A stretch of DNA of 64,000 nucleotides from Actinobacteria bacterium casp-actino5 (GCA_001510385.1 LFFE01000017.1:99134-163133), one strand, 5' to 3'. Shown: positions 27,508 through 37,267, counted from the stretch's first letter. The notes: a model not told the origin generated them from the letters alone. A program made the numbers and translations.

Positions 27508-28254
27508 GTGTCCCGCATTGCAATAGTGCTGTGTGACGACCTTGGTCGTCGAATTTCATCAGAATTTGCCACATATGAAGCGTTGTACGCCGACTTCTTA
27601 ACGCTTGCCGCGCCTGGAGAATGTGAGTTCAGTGTTTTTCGAGCTCACGACGGAGAACTTCCTCACAACATCTCCGAATTCGATGCAGTACTGGTCGGTG
27701 GCAGCCGTGCAGGTGTCTACGAGCCACACGAGTGGATTCCGCCGCTTCTCAACATGATTCGTACTGCCATCCAGAACAAGGTGACCACCTTGGGGATCTG
27801 TTTCGGGCATCAGGCCATTGCGGCTGCTCTCGGCGCCGAGGTTGCACCATCGATCAACGGATGGAATCTTGCGACACAGACATACGAATGTCGTGGTCTT
27901 GGAGGAAGCCCTAACGTTGAGCAACTGAGCCTCATTGCATTCCATCAAGATCAGGTACACACCGTTCCCGAGGGATCATCGCGCTACCTCACCTCGGCAG
28001 GTTGTGCGATTGCGGGTCTCGTCGGCGAGAACATTTTCACGATGCAGCCGCACCCAGAATTCACGCCCGACGTCACTTCAGCAATTCTCAACGCAAGTCG
28101 AGGGGACAGATTCTCTGAGAGCGAGATTGACGATGCGATCGCGCGTCTTGAATCGACCCTTTCTGCCACAAGGGCATCAGAACTGTTTTGGTTGGCAATT
28201 CAGGCAAAGGGCAAGAACACCTCACCTGTTGCAGTCACCTCAACGACTGAATAA
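27508..28254 (+). CDS. Class I glutamine amidotransferase-like protein (GMP-synthase-like)
   Basis: 248 aa single-domain GATase. The nucleophile elbow GICFGHQAIAAALG has Cys at about 98, and the His-Glu pair appears as MQPHPEF. Stand-alone proteins of this type deamidate glutamine or act on gamma-glutamyl compounds. There is no synthetase domain here. The start is GTG. Its final 20 nt overlap the convergent alpha/beta hydrolase gene. Confidence 0.85.
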   Translation: MSRIAIVLCDDLGRRISSEFATYEALYADFLTLAAPGECEFSVFRAHDGELPHNISEFDAVLVGGSRAGVYEPHEWIPPLLNMIRTAIQNKVTTLGICFGHQAIAAALGAEVAPSINGWNLATQTYECRGLGGSPNVEQLSLIAFHQDQVHTVPEGSSRYLTSAGCAIAGLVGENIFTMQPHPEFTPDVTSAILNASRGDRFSESEIDDAIARLESTLSATRASELFWLAIQAKGKNTSPVAVTSTTE

Positions 28255-29029
28255 AGCTGGCGATTCGTTCCGACCAACTCGCAAACTCAGCGGCCGTCGC
28301 AGCTACCGACAACTCGGACGGCCCAATAAGTTCGTGTAACTGTTCGGCACTGCTCACCGGGTGCCCCGCGTCACCAGACCAGGCGAGAATCAATGTGGGA
28401 ACAGCGATTGCTGCGACCTGTTCACGGGTCGGGAAATCGGCGGTTGCCGCACCTCGCAATACGCATGCCATCTGGTGCTGATCAGCAGCCAAGGTGTTTC
28501 GTTCAATACGATCGTGCCACTCAACGCCAAACGGGTCTGGAGGTGGCACTTGTTTCGCCGCTGCGATCACCTCATCACGTTTTCCCTCCACAACAAGTTG
28601 GGCACGATCGAGATATAGCGATCGTTGCGCATCACGAGTTTCCCAGGCTGTTGGGGGAATGACGAGTACAAGGCCCCTGACACGAAGTGGGGCGCACACA
28701 GCTACATGCAGCGCTGTAGCCGCACCCATTGATGCTCCCCCAGCCACATATGTAGCGATGTCGAGGGCATCGGCAAGGGCAATCTGATCATCGGCAAGGT
28801 GAGCCCACGAATAATCGTCCAAATTGGTTGTCAGCGTGGACAGCCCATGACCTCTCGCGTCATATCGAACAACATCGGCATGAGGTTCGATTGAGGCCCA
28901 ATCGAGATTGAGGAACTCGCCCTCTAATTCCATCGAGGATGTAAGGCCATGTCCCCACACAAATGGGACGCCGCTTCCTTGACGCTGAAACGAAAGTTCT
29001 AAATCTCCAAGAGCAGCCGACTGGCGCAT
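28235..29029 (-). CDS. Alpha/beta hydrolase fold protein
   Basis: 264 aa. The fold landmarks are VPFVWGHGLTSSM (oxyanion region), RYDARGHGLST, and the nucleophile elbow GGASMGAATALHVA with Ser. An Asp in LAWSGDAGHPV is the likely acid. The His near the C-terminus expected for the triad is not obvious: the tail reads AATAAEFASWSERIASFIQSLR. It may thus be a truncated or atypical member. It follows the LLM flavoprotein gene by 1 nt on the same strand. Confidence 0.78.
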   Translation of the reverse strand: MRQSAALGDLELSFQRQGSGVPFVWGHGLTSSMELEGEFLNLDWASIEPHADVVRYDARGHGLSTLTTNLDDYSWAHLADDQIALADALDIATYVAGGASMGAATALHVAVCAPLRVRGLVLVIPPTAWETRDAQRSLYLDRAQLVVEGKRDEVIAAAKQVPPPDPFGVEWHDRIERNTLAADQHQMACVLRGAATADFPTREQVAAIAVPTLILAWSGDAGHPVSSAEQLHELIGPSELSVAATAAEFASWSERIASFIQSLR

Positions 29030-29030
29030 C

Positions 29031-30194
29031 TCAAGAATTCAGATTGACACCAATGCGAGGCAATACCTCGCGCGCCATCATTTCGAGTTGCTCATTCATA
29101 GCTTCGCGAGTCAAACCTGGCATGTCAAAAAACAGCACAAAGTGCTCGACACCGACCTCGTCGTGATAGCGGCCCATGGTGTCAGCAACCTGCTCGACTG
29201 AACCAATTGCCATGATCTGCTGATCCATCGAGTCTTCCAAGCTTGGCTTGTGATCGAACGGAGTTTCTGATCCATCGGGCATGGCGTAACTGCGGAAACG
29301 GCCGTACGGCGAAAGGAACTTGATCCATTCATCGTGAGCATTCCGGGCACCGCTCATCGCTGCTTCAGTCGTGTGCGCAACGTGGGCGTTCAATGCGAGG
29401 CATCGTGCTTCGCCCTGCTTGATTTCCCACCCCGACTCTGCAGCGCGCTGACCGTAGAGATCCCACCACTCTTTTGTCTGCTGGGGGCCACGTGCTGGCA
29501 TGACAGCAAGATGTCGAACTCGCGCCGTGTAATCGAGCGTTGCTGGAGAAGTCACCGCCTGCCAAATATCAATCGGAGCGATCGGTTTTGGAATGAGCGT
29601 GAGATCTTGGACGGTCGAACCTCGGTCAGGAATTCCTGGAGGCGGAAGCACAAAATGCTTCCCGGTGAACGAAAAACGCTCGTTGTACCAGGCCTCCTTG
29701 ATGATTTCCATCGACTCTTCAAACAGTTCACGATTGACGCGGTCAAGTTCGGCTGACATCTCATTGTCACCCGAGGCGACGACACCGCCGAGCGACTGCG
29801 CTTCACGAGGAACCGTTCCCCGCCCCACGCCAAATTGCATGCGGTTATTCGTGAGGATCTGCATCATTGCGGCATCTTCAGCGAGACGCAGTGGATGCCA
29901 CTGAGGAACGACGTTAAACATCTGACCAAGGCGCAGGCGTTCGGTTTCCTTCGCCAAGTGAAGTCCGAACAAGATGAGGTTTGGAGTTACCTCATAGCCC
30001 TCGTACTGGAAGTGGTGCTCCGTGAGCCACATCGTGTCGTAGCCGAGGCGATCCATCGTCTTGGCCCACGCTGTCAAGTTGTCGTAGCACGCGATGAAGT
30101 CCGGGTTGTCATAGCGTCGGTCGACGGGTTCTGGCCCCCCGTAACCGGCATCTGGCATTGGCACTCCACCATAAAAATTCGCATCAATCCGCAC
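29031..30194 (-). CDS. LLM-class flavin-dependent oxidoreductase
   Basis: 387 aa luciferase-like TIM barrel. DRLGYDTMWLTEHHFQYEGYEVTPNLILFGLHLAKETERLRLGQMFNVVPQWHPLRLAEDAAMM and QFGVGRGTVPREAQ are characteristic of the bacterial luciferase/alkanal monooxygenase branch. It uses FMNH2 or F420H2; the CofE gene at 52.5 kb shows F420 is made. It would hydroxylate or cleave an unknown organic substrate. The overlapping-stop arrangement with the alpha/beta hydrolase suggests sequential action (inference). Confidence 0.88.
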   Translation of the reverse strand: MRIDANFYGGVPMPDAGYGGPEPVDRRYDNPDFIACYDNLTAWAKTMDRLGYDTMWLTEHHFQYEGYEVTPNLILFGLHLAKETERLRLGQMFNVVPQWHPLRLAEDAAMMQILTNNRMQFGVGRGTVPREAQSLGGVVASGDNEMSAELDRVNRELFEESMEIIKEAWYNERFSFTGKHFVLPPPGIPDRGSTVQDLTLIPKPIAPIDIWQAVTSPATLDYTARVRHLAVMPARGPQQTKEWWDLYGQRAAESGWEIKQGEARCLALNAHVAHTTEAAMSGARNAHDEWIKFLSPYGRFRSYAMPDGSETPFDHKPSLEDSMDQQIMAIGSVEQVADTMGRYHDEVGVEHFVLFFDMPGLTREAMNEQLEMMAREVLPRIGVNLNS

Positions 30195-30291
30195 CTATGC
30201 AGTTTGGCACGCGAGCCCACCCCATGCACGAATCACGAGCCAGCTCGCCGAATGTTGTGGCGGATTTTTTGTTAACGCAGAGCGGCAGCGC

Positions 30292-31050
30292 TTATTTGCC
30301 GGACCATGACGGCGGACGCTTCTCTGCGAAGGCCCGCGGGCCCTCCTTGGCATCATCTGACGCAAATACCGCAGCCATTACCGGACGCTGGTGCTCCCAG
30401 AACTCAGCCTCGGTTCGCCCCTGAACAGCCTGAATCATCTGCTTCGATGCAATCACCGATAGCGGGGCATTCTTTGCGATTCGCTCGGCGAGTTCGAGTG
30501 CCCCGTCAACAGCGCCACCCTTGGCGGTCACGCGAGAAACAAGTCCGAATTGCGCAGCCTGTTCAGCGGTAATCGGATCAGCTGTGAGCGCCATTTCCAT
30601 CGCAACCGCATACGGAACTCGGCTTGGCAAACGCAGAAGTGCGCCTCCAGCTGCCAGAAGACCAACACCGACTTCAGGAATACCAAGCTTGACTCCCTCA
30701 GCTGCCACGATCAAGTCACAGGTGAGCGCGGTCTCAAGCCCACCAGCCAAGGCAAAGCCTTCAACGGCTGCGATCAGTGGCTTCTTAGCGCCCTTTTGCA
30801 AGAAAACGTCGAACGCCGCAGGCGGACCTTCAACGAGAAAAGCCTTGAGATCCATGCCTGCGCAGAACCCTCGCCCTGCACCTGTAAGCACGCCAGCGGT
30901 GAGATCGGGATTGTTGTCGAGTTCTTCAACGGCTGCGACAAGGCCGTCAGCAAGGGCGTTGTTTACCGCATTCATCTGGTCGGGCCGATTCAACGTAATT
31001 AGGAGAACTCGACCACGAACTTCAGTTAGGACTGCTGCTTCTTCGCTCAT
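30292..31050 (-). CDS. Enoyl-CoA hydratase (crotonase) family protein
   Basis: 252 aa. GRGFCAGMDLKAF and VEGFALAGGLETALTCDLIVAAEGVKLGIPEVGVGLLAAGGALLRLP give the full oxyanion-hole pattern. The EVGVGLLAAGG segment with Glu resembles the hydratase active site. It would act on short or medium enoyl-CoA esters. The start is taken as MSEEAAVL; two GTG codons precede it. It is isolated between the LLM gene and a YbaK-type gene on the same strand. Confidence 0.9.
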   Translation of the reverse strand: MSEEAAVLTEVRGRVLLITLNRPDQMNAVNNALADGLVAAVEELDNNPDLTAGVLTGAGRGFCAGMDLKAFLVEGPPAAFDVFLQKGAKKPLIAAVEGFALAGGLETALTCDLIVAAEGVKLGIPEVGVGLLAAGGALLRLPSRVPYAVAMEMALTADPITAEQAAQFGLVSRVTAKGGAVDGALELAERIAKNAPLSVIASKQMIQAVQGRTEAEFWEHQRPVMAAVFASDDAKEGPRAFAEKRPPSWSGK

Positions 31051-31098
31051 CACCACATCGTGACACAGGCCAACATGCCACGCCGTGCCGGCAACGAC

Positions 31099-31590
31099 TT
31101 ACATCATCTGCCGTGCGAGACCTTCCACGACCTCTGCTGACGGGAGAGCGACCAGCATTTCAGGTGAACCGACGATCTTGAGGGAGCGACTGCCACCACC
31201 GACAACAATGCGTTCGCGCTGCATCACAGCGGAATCGATCCACAGAGGAAGTGACTCGGGGAGCCCAAATGGAGTGACACCTCCCATCACCATTCCAGTG
31301 ACCGCAGCGGTGACCTCGGCAGGTGAAAACGACACTTTTCGAACTCCGAGGCGTTTTCGAACGGCACCATTCACGTCGAGGCGATGTGTTGCAAGCACGA
31401 CACAGGCCACATAGACAGGTGACTCCCCCTTCGATGCGATGACGATGGTATTTGCTGAGTCATCTGGCAGGAAGCCGTAATGCTCGCAGAACTCTGCTGT
31501 ATCGGCGAGTTCTGGGTCGCAGGGAAATTGCTCAAACGGCACGCCCGTCGCCGAGGCAACTGCCAGCACTTGCTGCTCGATTTCATCCAT
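31099..31590 (-). CDS. YbaK/EbsC-type aminoacyl-tRNA deacylase
   Basis: 163 aa single-domain protein related to the ProRS editing (INS) domain. It hydrolyses mischarged tRNAs in trans. Recognisable segments are FEQFPCDPELADTAEFCEHYGF, TIVIASKGESPVYVACVVLATHRLDVNGAVRKRLGVRKVSFS (with the conserved Lys) and GMVMGGVTPFGLPESLPLWIDSAVM. It starts MDEIEQQ. It is divergent from the MBL gene 54 nt away. Confidence 0.86.
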   Translation of the reverse strand: MDEIEQQVLAVASATGVPFEQFPCDPELADTAEFCEHYGFLPDDSANTIVIASKGESPVYVACVVLATHRLDVNGAVRKRLGVRKVSFSPAEVTAAVTGMVMGGVTPFGLPESLPLWIDSAVMQRERIVVGGGSRSLKIVGSPEMLVALPSAEVVEGLARQMM

Positions 31591-31644
31591 TCCCCTATTG
31601 TTTCAACTCTTGACCGCAGGCAACGAGTTTCGTACCGTTCAGGA

Positions 31645-32586
31645 ATGAGTCGCCATCACGGACACGATCACGGATATATCGAACCGCCTCAACTTGTCAA
31701 CATCGACGATGGAGTATTCGCCTACATCCAGCCTGACGGCTCGTGGTGGATCAACAACTGCGGAATTCTCTCAAGCAACAACGACGCCGTCATTGTCGAC
31801 ACATGCTCAACCGAGAGGCGCACCAATCTGTTCCTCAAAACCGTCGAGCGAGTTACGCAAGGGCCAATTCGCGCGGTGATTAACACCCACCATCACGGCG
31901 ACCACACCCACGGGAACTGGCTGACGAAGCCAGCGGCGATCATTGGCCACCGTCGCTGCCGAGAAGCAATTCTCGAGGCTGGACTCCCACACTTTGAAGG
32001 CGTATTCGAACCGGTCGACTGGGGGAAGATCGAGATTGAACCGCCGATGGTCACATTCGACGACAGAATCGATGTGCATTGTGGTGACATACGTGCCGAA
32101 TTGCAGTACATCGGCACACCAGCGCACACCACGAACGACATCGTGACGTGGCTGCCTGATCGCAAGGTGCTCTACACCGGAGATCTCGTCTTCAACGGTG
32201 GCACTCCGTTCATGGTGATGGGTTCAGTAACGGGCTCTCTGACAGCCCTCGACCGATTGAGCGAATTCGACGCCGATCTCATCGTTCCGGGCCACGGGCC
32301 GGTATGCGACCTCAGCGTGATCGATCGGCTGCGTGCCTATGACCACTTCATACTCGATCTCGCTCAACGAGCAATCTCAGATGGCGTATCCCCTCTCGAG
32401 GCAGCTCGCGAGACTGATCTTGGAGAATTTGCAGAACTGTCTGACTCTGAGCGAATTGTCGGGAATCTTCACCGGGCGATGTTTGAACTCAATGGAGCCG
32501 AGCCGGGCGCGACGATGGACATCGTTGCTGCTATTCGCGACATGGTTGCCTACAACGACGGTCAGCCGCTGACCTGTCTCGCCTAA
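31645..32586 (+). CDS. Metallo-beta-lactamase-fold hydrolase
   Basis: 313 aa. The zinc site HHHGDHTHGNW is present, with GTPAHTTNDIVTWLPDRKVLYTGDLVFNGGTP and VPGHGPVC supplying the remaining ligands. The N-terminus is His-rich (MSRHHGHDHGY). Similar proteins are annotated as cyclases or glyoxalase-II-like hydrolases in polyketide or aromatic gene clusters, so the substrate is unassigned. ATG at 31645 follows AGGA. It is convergent with the VOC gene. Confidence 0.86.
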   Translation: MSRHHGHDHGYIEPPQLVNIDDGVFAYIQPDGSWWINNCGILSSNNDAVIVDTCSTERRTNLFLKTVERVTQGPIRAVINTHHHGDHTHGNWLTKPAAIIGHRRCREAILEAGLPHFEGVFEPVDWGKIEIEPPMVTFDDRIDVHCGDIRAELQYIGTPAHTTNDIVTWLPDRKVLYTGDLVFNGGTPFMVMGSVTGSLTALDRLSEFDADLIVPGHGPVCDLSVIDRLRAYDHFILDLAQRAISDGVSPLEAARETDLGEFAELSDSERIVGNLHRAMFELNGAEPGATMDIVAAIRDMVAYNDGQPLTCLA

Positions 32587-32599
32587 CTCGCCGAGGCGA

Positions 32600-33214
32600 T
32601 TACGACGGCAGGACGACTGAACCCGAAGGGCCCGACAGCTCAACAAACATGCATGCACGGTCACTCTGCTCAACCGCCATCGTCTCACCAAGTGCCACAA
32701 GCAACTCGGACACTCGCGGCGGCTCGGGATGACATCCATGAATTGTCGCCACAGTAAGACCGGGTGTCGCAGTCTCCGAAGGGTGCCGAGAGGTTCCCCA
32801 ATCGATAAAGAATGGGAGAATTCCGCCCTCGGTATCTCCTGTCGGCAAACTCAAATGCCAATCGAGCGTCATGTCGGGTGCAACTCTTCGCATTGCAACT
32901 GGCTCGGTGTAACCAAGACCAACAGCTGCCCCTTCGGAGACAACGGTCGACAAGTCATGCTGTCGGGCACACCAGGTCACGATGCGATGACTCGTCAGAT
33001 CGTCGATACCAAATGATCGAGGTTCTCCAGGGTCACCTTGTTCTGGGTCGGGGCCGATGATTTCAAGATAGGTGTCGCCAAACGAGCACAGCCGGTTACG
33101 AGTCCCCTTGTTGACGTGGGGCCCACCTTCGCTGGCAACAACTCCGGTCAGGTCCGCAAGCCACTCTGAGGTTGCGGCGATGTCGGGGGTGGCGAGAACA
33201 ATGTGATCAAGCAT
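32600..33214 (-). CDS. VOC/glyoxalase-like domain protein
   Basis: 204 aa. It starts MLDHIVLATPDIAATSEWLADLTGV, typical of a glyoxalase-like domain, with GTRNRLCSFGDTYLEIIGPD following. It belongs to the glyoxalase-like (PF13468-type) group rather than to canonical GloA. A metal-dependent lyase, isomerase or dioxygenase is possible. It is divergent from an acyl-CoA synthetase gene 80 nt away. Confidence 0.8.
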   Translation of the reverse strand: MLDHIVLATPDIAATSEWLADLTGVVASEGGPHVNKGTRNRLCSFGDTYLEIIGPDPEQGDPGEPRSFGIDDLTSHRIVTWCARQHDLSTVVSEGAAVGLGYTEPVAMRRVAPDMTLDWHLSLPTGDTEGGILPFFIDWGTSRHPSETATPGLTVATIHGCHPEPPRVSELLVALGETMAVEQSDRACMFVELSGPSGSVVLPS

Positions 33215-33294
33215 GCTCCGACATTACACACCGTTGACCACGACCCGACTGTCCGACGAAATCCTCTGCATTCTGAATGTGTCATTGTTGTGGC

Positions 33295-34863
33295 ATGGCA
33301 GACATTCTCAACGCACACGCCGCCAACTTTGGCGATCGACTTGCCGTGATTGATGATCGCCCGAACGGCGATCACTTCTCGATCACCTATGGTCAGCTCG
33401 ACCTGTTCACCAATCAACTTGGACACCTCCTCGTTAGCCATGGTGTCAACCCAGGAGATCGTGTCGTGTGGTGCGGTCAAAATTCGATTGGCGTGGTGTC
33501 ACTAATGTCAGCCGCGCGCAAGGTGGGGGCGACCGCGGTTCCCTTGAACTACCGGCTGACAGATGACGAAGCGGCGTACGTCATCGATCACTGCGATGCC
33601 GAAATTGTGTACGTCGATGCCGACTTCGCACCAATGCTCGAACGAGTTCGCGGCAGTATCCCGAAGATTCGTGAGGTACTCGTATTTGGTGGCGCTCCTC
33701 CGTCGGATGACGCTTGGTATATCTCCGTTGATGCTGAAGTTGCGTCGATGCCCGACTCTGCTCCACCTGAACCCCCCGCTGAGACTGCCGACGGCGCAAC
33801 GATGATCTACACCTCAGGCACGACCGGAAAGCCAAAAGGCGCGTTCCGCCGCAGGGCGACAGCACCAACGCAGATGGTTGCGATGCTCGAACATATTGGG
33901 TACCGAACCGACGATACATACCTCACGACAGGACCGCTCTACCACTCAGGACCGGGTGGTTTCATGGGGATTGCGATCAACATGGGGCAGACAATCGTCG
34001 TTCAGCGAAAATTCAATGCAGAGGATTGGCTTCGACTGGTTGACAAATACCGATGCTCTTCCACATTTTCGGCGCCAACTCCCATTCGAATGATCTGCAA
34101 TCTTCCTGATGACACCATCGCGAAGTATGACGTTTCATCAATGCGAGTGATGATTGCAAATGCAGCACCTTGGAGTTTCGCTCTGAAGCAGCAGTACCTC
34201 TCGCACTTTCCAGCTGAATCACTCTTTGAGGTGTACGGCTCGACCGAACTTGGGGTCAACACGATCCTCCGACCCGAAGACCAACTCCGCAAACCCGGTT
34301 CGTGTGGAAAGCCCTCCCCAATGGTCGAAATCAGGCTGTACGACGACAACGGCAACATCGTCGAGGGCACAGGGCCCGAACACACTGGCGAGTTGTTCGT
34401 GCGATCGCCATCTGTCTTCAGCGACTACTACAAACAGAATGACAAGTTCATGGAGGATCACCGAGACGGGTACCAAACCGTTGGTGACATCGCCTACATC
34501 GATGACGAAGGATTCATCTACATCTGTGACCGCAAGAAAGACATGATCATCTCTGGAGGCATGAACATCTACCCGGCGGAAATTGAGGCTGCTCTCGAGC
34601 AGCATCCTGGAGTGCTTGAAGCTGCCGTGTTTGGCATTCCCAGCGAAGATTGGGGCGAGACCGTTCACGCAGTTGTTGTTCGTAATGGCAATGCCGAAGT
34701 AAACGACGACATTCTTAACGAGCACTCACGAGTAAGCCTCGCGAGTTACAAGGTTCCGAGGAGTTTCTCGTGGGCTGACGAACTTCCGAAGACGGGGTCA
34801 GGAAAGATCCTGAAGCGAGAGTTGCGCCAACCGTATTGGGATCAGTTCAACTCATCAATCTGA
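33295..34863 (+). CDS. Acyl-CoA synthetase (AMP-binding)
   Basis: 522 aa ANL ligase. The key motifs are IYTSGTTGKPKGAFRRRA (A3), FEVYGSTELGVNTILRPEDQ (A5), GDIAYIDDEGFIYICDRKKDMIISGGMNIYPAEIEAAL (A7-A8) and LPKTGSGKILKREL with the catalytic Lys (A10). It resembles the fatty-acid and steroid side-chain FadD branch of actinobacteria. Start MADILNAHA is chosen. It is convergent with the FAA-hydrolase gene, 29 nt apart. Confidence 0.9.
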   Translation: MADILNAHAANFGDRLAVIDDRPNGDHFSITYGQLDLFTNQLGHLLVSHGVNPGDRVVWCGQNSIGVVSLMSAARKVGATAVPLNYRLTDDEAAYVIDHCDAEIVYVDADFAPMLERVRGSIPKIREVLVFGGAPPSDDAWYISVDAEVASMPDSAPPEPPAETADGATMIYTSGTTGKPKGAFRRRATAPTQMVAMLEHIGYRTDDTYLTTGPLYHSGPGGFMGIAINMGQTIVVQRKFNAEDWLRLVDKYRCSSTFSAPTPIRMICNLPDDTIAKYDVSSMRVMIANAAPWSFALKQQYLSHFPAESLFEVYGSTELGVNTILRPEDQLRKPGSCGKPSPMVEIRLYDDNGNIVEGTGPEHTGELFVRSPSVFSDYYKQNDKFMEDHRDGYQTVGDIAYIDDEGFIYICDRKKDMIISGGMNIYPAEIEAALEQHPGVLEAAVFGIPSEDWGETVHAVVVRNGNAEVNDDILNEHSRVSLASYKVPRSFSWADELPKTGSGKILKRELRQPYWDQFNSSI

Positions 34864-34892
34864 GGCGTGATCGTCTCTTGCGGTTGAGTGCG

Positions 34893-35750
34893 TCAGGCTG
34901 GCTCGTCAATCACCGTGTTGACGAGCGTGCCAACTCCGCTGACGTCAACCGAGACCTCTCGGCCTGGCTCTAACCACAGCGGCGGATCTTTCACGTAACC
35001 AACGCCACCGGGAGTTCCGGTCGCAATGATGTCGCCGGGCTCAAGGGTTGTAAAGGTCGAGCAATACTCAACGATCGCTTGAAGGTCATGAATGAGCAAA
35101 CTCGTTGATGCCTGTTGAACTACATTGCCGTCAACACGAGTGGTCAACGTCAATGCGTACGGATCTTCGATTTCATCAGCGGTCACCATCCAAGGGCCAC
35201 ATGCCCCCGAACGATCAAACGACTTACCGGGCACGAACTGCGACGTATGTCGTTGAAAGTCCCGCATGGTGCCATCCATGAAGCAGGCGTAGCCAGCGAT
35301 TACAGCAAGGGCGTTTTCCCGGCTGGCATACCTTGTCGATTGCCCAATGATGATCGCAAGCTCTCCCTCATAGTCGTAACTCGTGCTCGCCCGCGAGCGC
35401 TCGAGGTGCTCGCCATGCCCAACGAGCGAGCTTGGGAACCGCGTAAAGATCACCGGGTGAGGCGGGGCCTCATTTACCCGATCAGATTCTGCAATATGGT
35501 CGGCATAGTTTGTGCCGACGCAAAGGATTCTGCGTGCCAGAGGCACTGGTGGGAGCAGCGTCAATTCAGAAAGCTCAACAGCAGAGGCAGAGTCAGCCAT
35601 TGCCTGCACTCGAGCCCGGCCCTCCTCTGAATGCACCTCTGCGACCAGCGCCTGAGGTGAAGCAAACAAAGCGCTGAGATCTACGAGCGCACCATTGATC
35701 ACTACGCCAAATAGTGAGTCTGTACCTCGTAATGCAGATGCAATTTTCAT
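34893..35750 (-). CDS. Fumarylacetoacetate hydrolase family protein
   Basis: 285 aa. The catalytic C-terminal fold contains RILCVGTNYADHIAES, TSYDYEGELAIIIGQ (metal-binding Glu pair), GYACFMDGTMRDFQRHTSQFVPGKSFDRSGACGPWMV and DIIATGTPGGVG. Members hydrolyse C-C bonds in acylpyruvates or decarboxylate or hydrate ring-cleavage products. The N-terminal lid domain is shortened. MKIASALRG is the start; a 26-codon upstream extension is unsupported. Confidence 0.9.
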   Translation of the reverse strand: MKIASALRGTDSLFGVVINGALVDLSALFASPQALVAEVHSEEGRARVQAMADSASAVELSELTLLPPVPLARRILCVGTNYADHIAESDRVNEAPPHPVIFTRFPSSLVGHGEHLERSRASTSYDYEGELAIIIGQSTRYASRENALAVIAGYACFMDGTMRDFQRHTSQFVPGKSFDRSGACGPWMVTADEIEDPYALTLTTRVDGNVVQQASTSLLIHDLQAIVEYCSTFTTLEPGDIIATGTPGGVGYVKDPPLWLEPGREVSVDVSGVGTLVNTVIDEPA

Positions 35751-35859
35751 CTCAGTCTCCTTAGTCCGGATGTTCGCATCAGTATGTCGCAGAACCCGAC
35801 GTTGTAGGCAACGCGACTGCGTGAGCAACTACATTCAAGACGAACAGATTGGACTTCAC

Positions 35860-36688
35860 ATGATCGATACCACCGTGATGGGCAGTTACCCCCAACCAAA
35901 ATGGTTGGTGAACCATGAGCGACTCCTTGGCGATGGCGTACCACGAGTACGAAACGCAGAACTTTGGTCGGTTCCTGAATCTGAACTCGATGAGGCCATC
36001 GAGGCTGCGACGTTGCTTGCAATCGCCGATCAAGAACGTGCCGGCGTCGACATCATCACCGACGGCGAAGTCGGCCGCGAGTCATATTTCAATCATTTTG
36101 CGAATTCGCTTGGCGGAGTCTCAAAGGACGAGATTGGCGTCGGAGTGAATCGCCTACGCCGAGGCAGTGAATCAAGAGTTACGCGATCTCGAAGCGGCAG
36201 GCATCGACGTACTGCAACTTGACGAGCCATACCTCCAAGCAAACCCCGAGGCAGCCGCCGATATTGCACTCGAAGCACTCGCTGTCGCAACCAACGGCAT
36301 TACGGCAACCACTTGCCTCCATACCTGCTACGGGTATGCCGCCTATGTTGCGAATAAGTCGACCGGATACCCGTTCCTTGACCCGCTACGTGATGCACCA
36401 GTTGACTGGGTCGCAATCGAATCGGCTCAACCCGACCTACCTGGCTCGACGGTTGCTCGACTTGCTCCCCGCAAAATCGTCTTGGGCGTCATCGATCTCG
36501 GCCGAGAGACTGTTGAAACCCCCGATGAGGTTGCCACCAGAATCAGGAACCCGCTGGAACACATCGCTCCGGAGAATTTGGCCGTCTCACCGGACTGCGG
36601 AATGAAATATCTACCCCGATCAGTTGCCCAGGCGAAACTCGCTGCAATGGTCGAAGGTGCAGAAATCGTTCGATCTGAACTTGCCTGA
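35860..36688 (+). pseudogene. MetE-like methyltransferase with internal deletion and frameshift
   Basis: Two fragments of one zinc-dependent cobalamin-independent methionine synthase C-terminal-like protein. Frame one encodes MIDTTVMGSYPQPKWLV to about GVGVNR (98 aa). Coding then continues in the +1 frame from YAEAVNQELRDLEAAGIDVLQLDEPYLQ to the TGA. The zinc ligands HTC (in CLHTCYGYA) and the late Cys (SPDCGMKYL) are in the second part. The total of about 275 aa is 60-100 aa short of the family, and the missing part is the middle of the barrel. The junction is near 36150-36165. Either a real deletion inactivated the gene or the assembly dropped sequence here. Confidence 0.8.
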
Positions 36689-36744
36689 GGCGGCACAGTT
36701 GAGGCGGCACGGCGCCGCTGCTTGATAACAGTTGTGCCGGTTCG

Positions 36745-37179
36745 TCAGATTTGAATGTCGTTCCCAGCAGCAGCCCACGACACGATGCCACCATCGAGTT
36801 CGTATACCGAGGTAAAGCCCAGATCGATCATTTGGCTTGTCGCTGTCGCCGAACGATTCCCTGATCGGCAATAGACAAAATATGTCGCTGAGCGATCTAG
36901 TGCAGAGATTGCGTCAACAAACCCTGGGCTGGAGATATCGATGAGCGTTGCTCCTGCGATGTATCCAGCGGCGAACTCTTCCGGAGTGCGAACATCAATG
37001 ATGGTTGGGTTGTTTTCGGCAACAAATGTTGCTGCAGATGCCGCATCGAGCAGTTGGACTTCTGCTTCCGCTTGACCCTCACTGCTCGCTGCTGGAACCA
37101 CTTCAGCCGCCTGATCACCACAACTCGACAAGCCGAGAATGAGAAGCGACCCGAAAACGACGTGAGCGAGGGATTTCAC
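36745..37179 (-). CDS. Rhodanese-domain lipoprotein
   Basis: 144 aa exported protein. The N-terminus KSLAHVVFGSLLILGLSSCGDQ is a lipoprotein signal with a lipobox ending at Cys (about residue 21). A linker follows and then a single rhodanese domain: TIIDVRTPEEFAAGYIAGATLIDI and the active-site loop VYCRSGNRSATA with its nucleophile Cys. It would hold or transfer sulfane sulfur outside the membrane. The start is GTG at 37179; the longer open frame upstream runs through the tRNA-Gly and is rejected. Confidence 0.85.
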   Translation of the reverse strand: MKSLAHVVFGSLLILGLSSCGDQAAEVVPAASSEGQAEAEVQLLDAASAATFVAENNPTIIDVRTPEEFAAGYIAGATLIDISSPGFVDAISALDRSATYFVYCRSGNRSATATSQMIDLGFTSVYELDGGIVSWAAAGNDIQI

Positions 37180-37232
37180 ATTAAGAACGCTACCGCCAAC
37201 GATCAATTGCCTTAATGAGAGCAGTAATACAC

Positions 37233-37262
37233 GAAGGCGCTCGGAGTATTCCGAGCGCCTTC
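37233..37262 (-). terminator. Strong hairpin downstream of tRNA-Gly
   Basis: A perfect 13-bp stem (GAAGGCGCTCGGA with TCCGAGCGCCTTC) with a 4-nt loop begins 5 nt after the tRNA-Gly 3' end. It is a likely transcription terminator for the metX-to-tRNA run, although no clear U-tract follows. Confidence 0.65.
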
Positions 37263-37267
37263 CAGAG

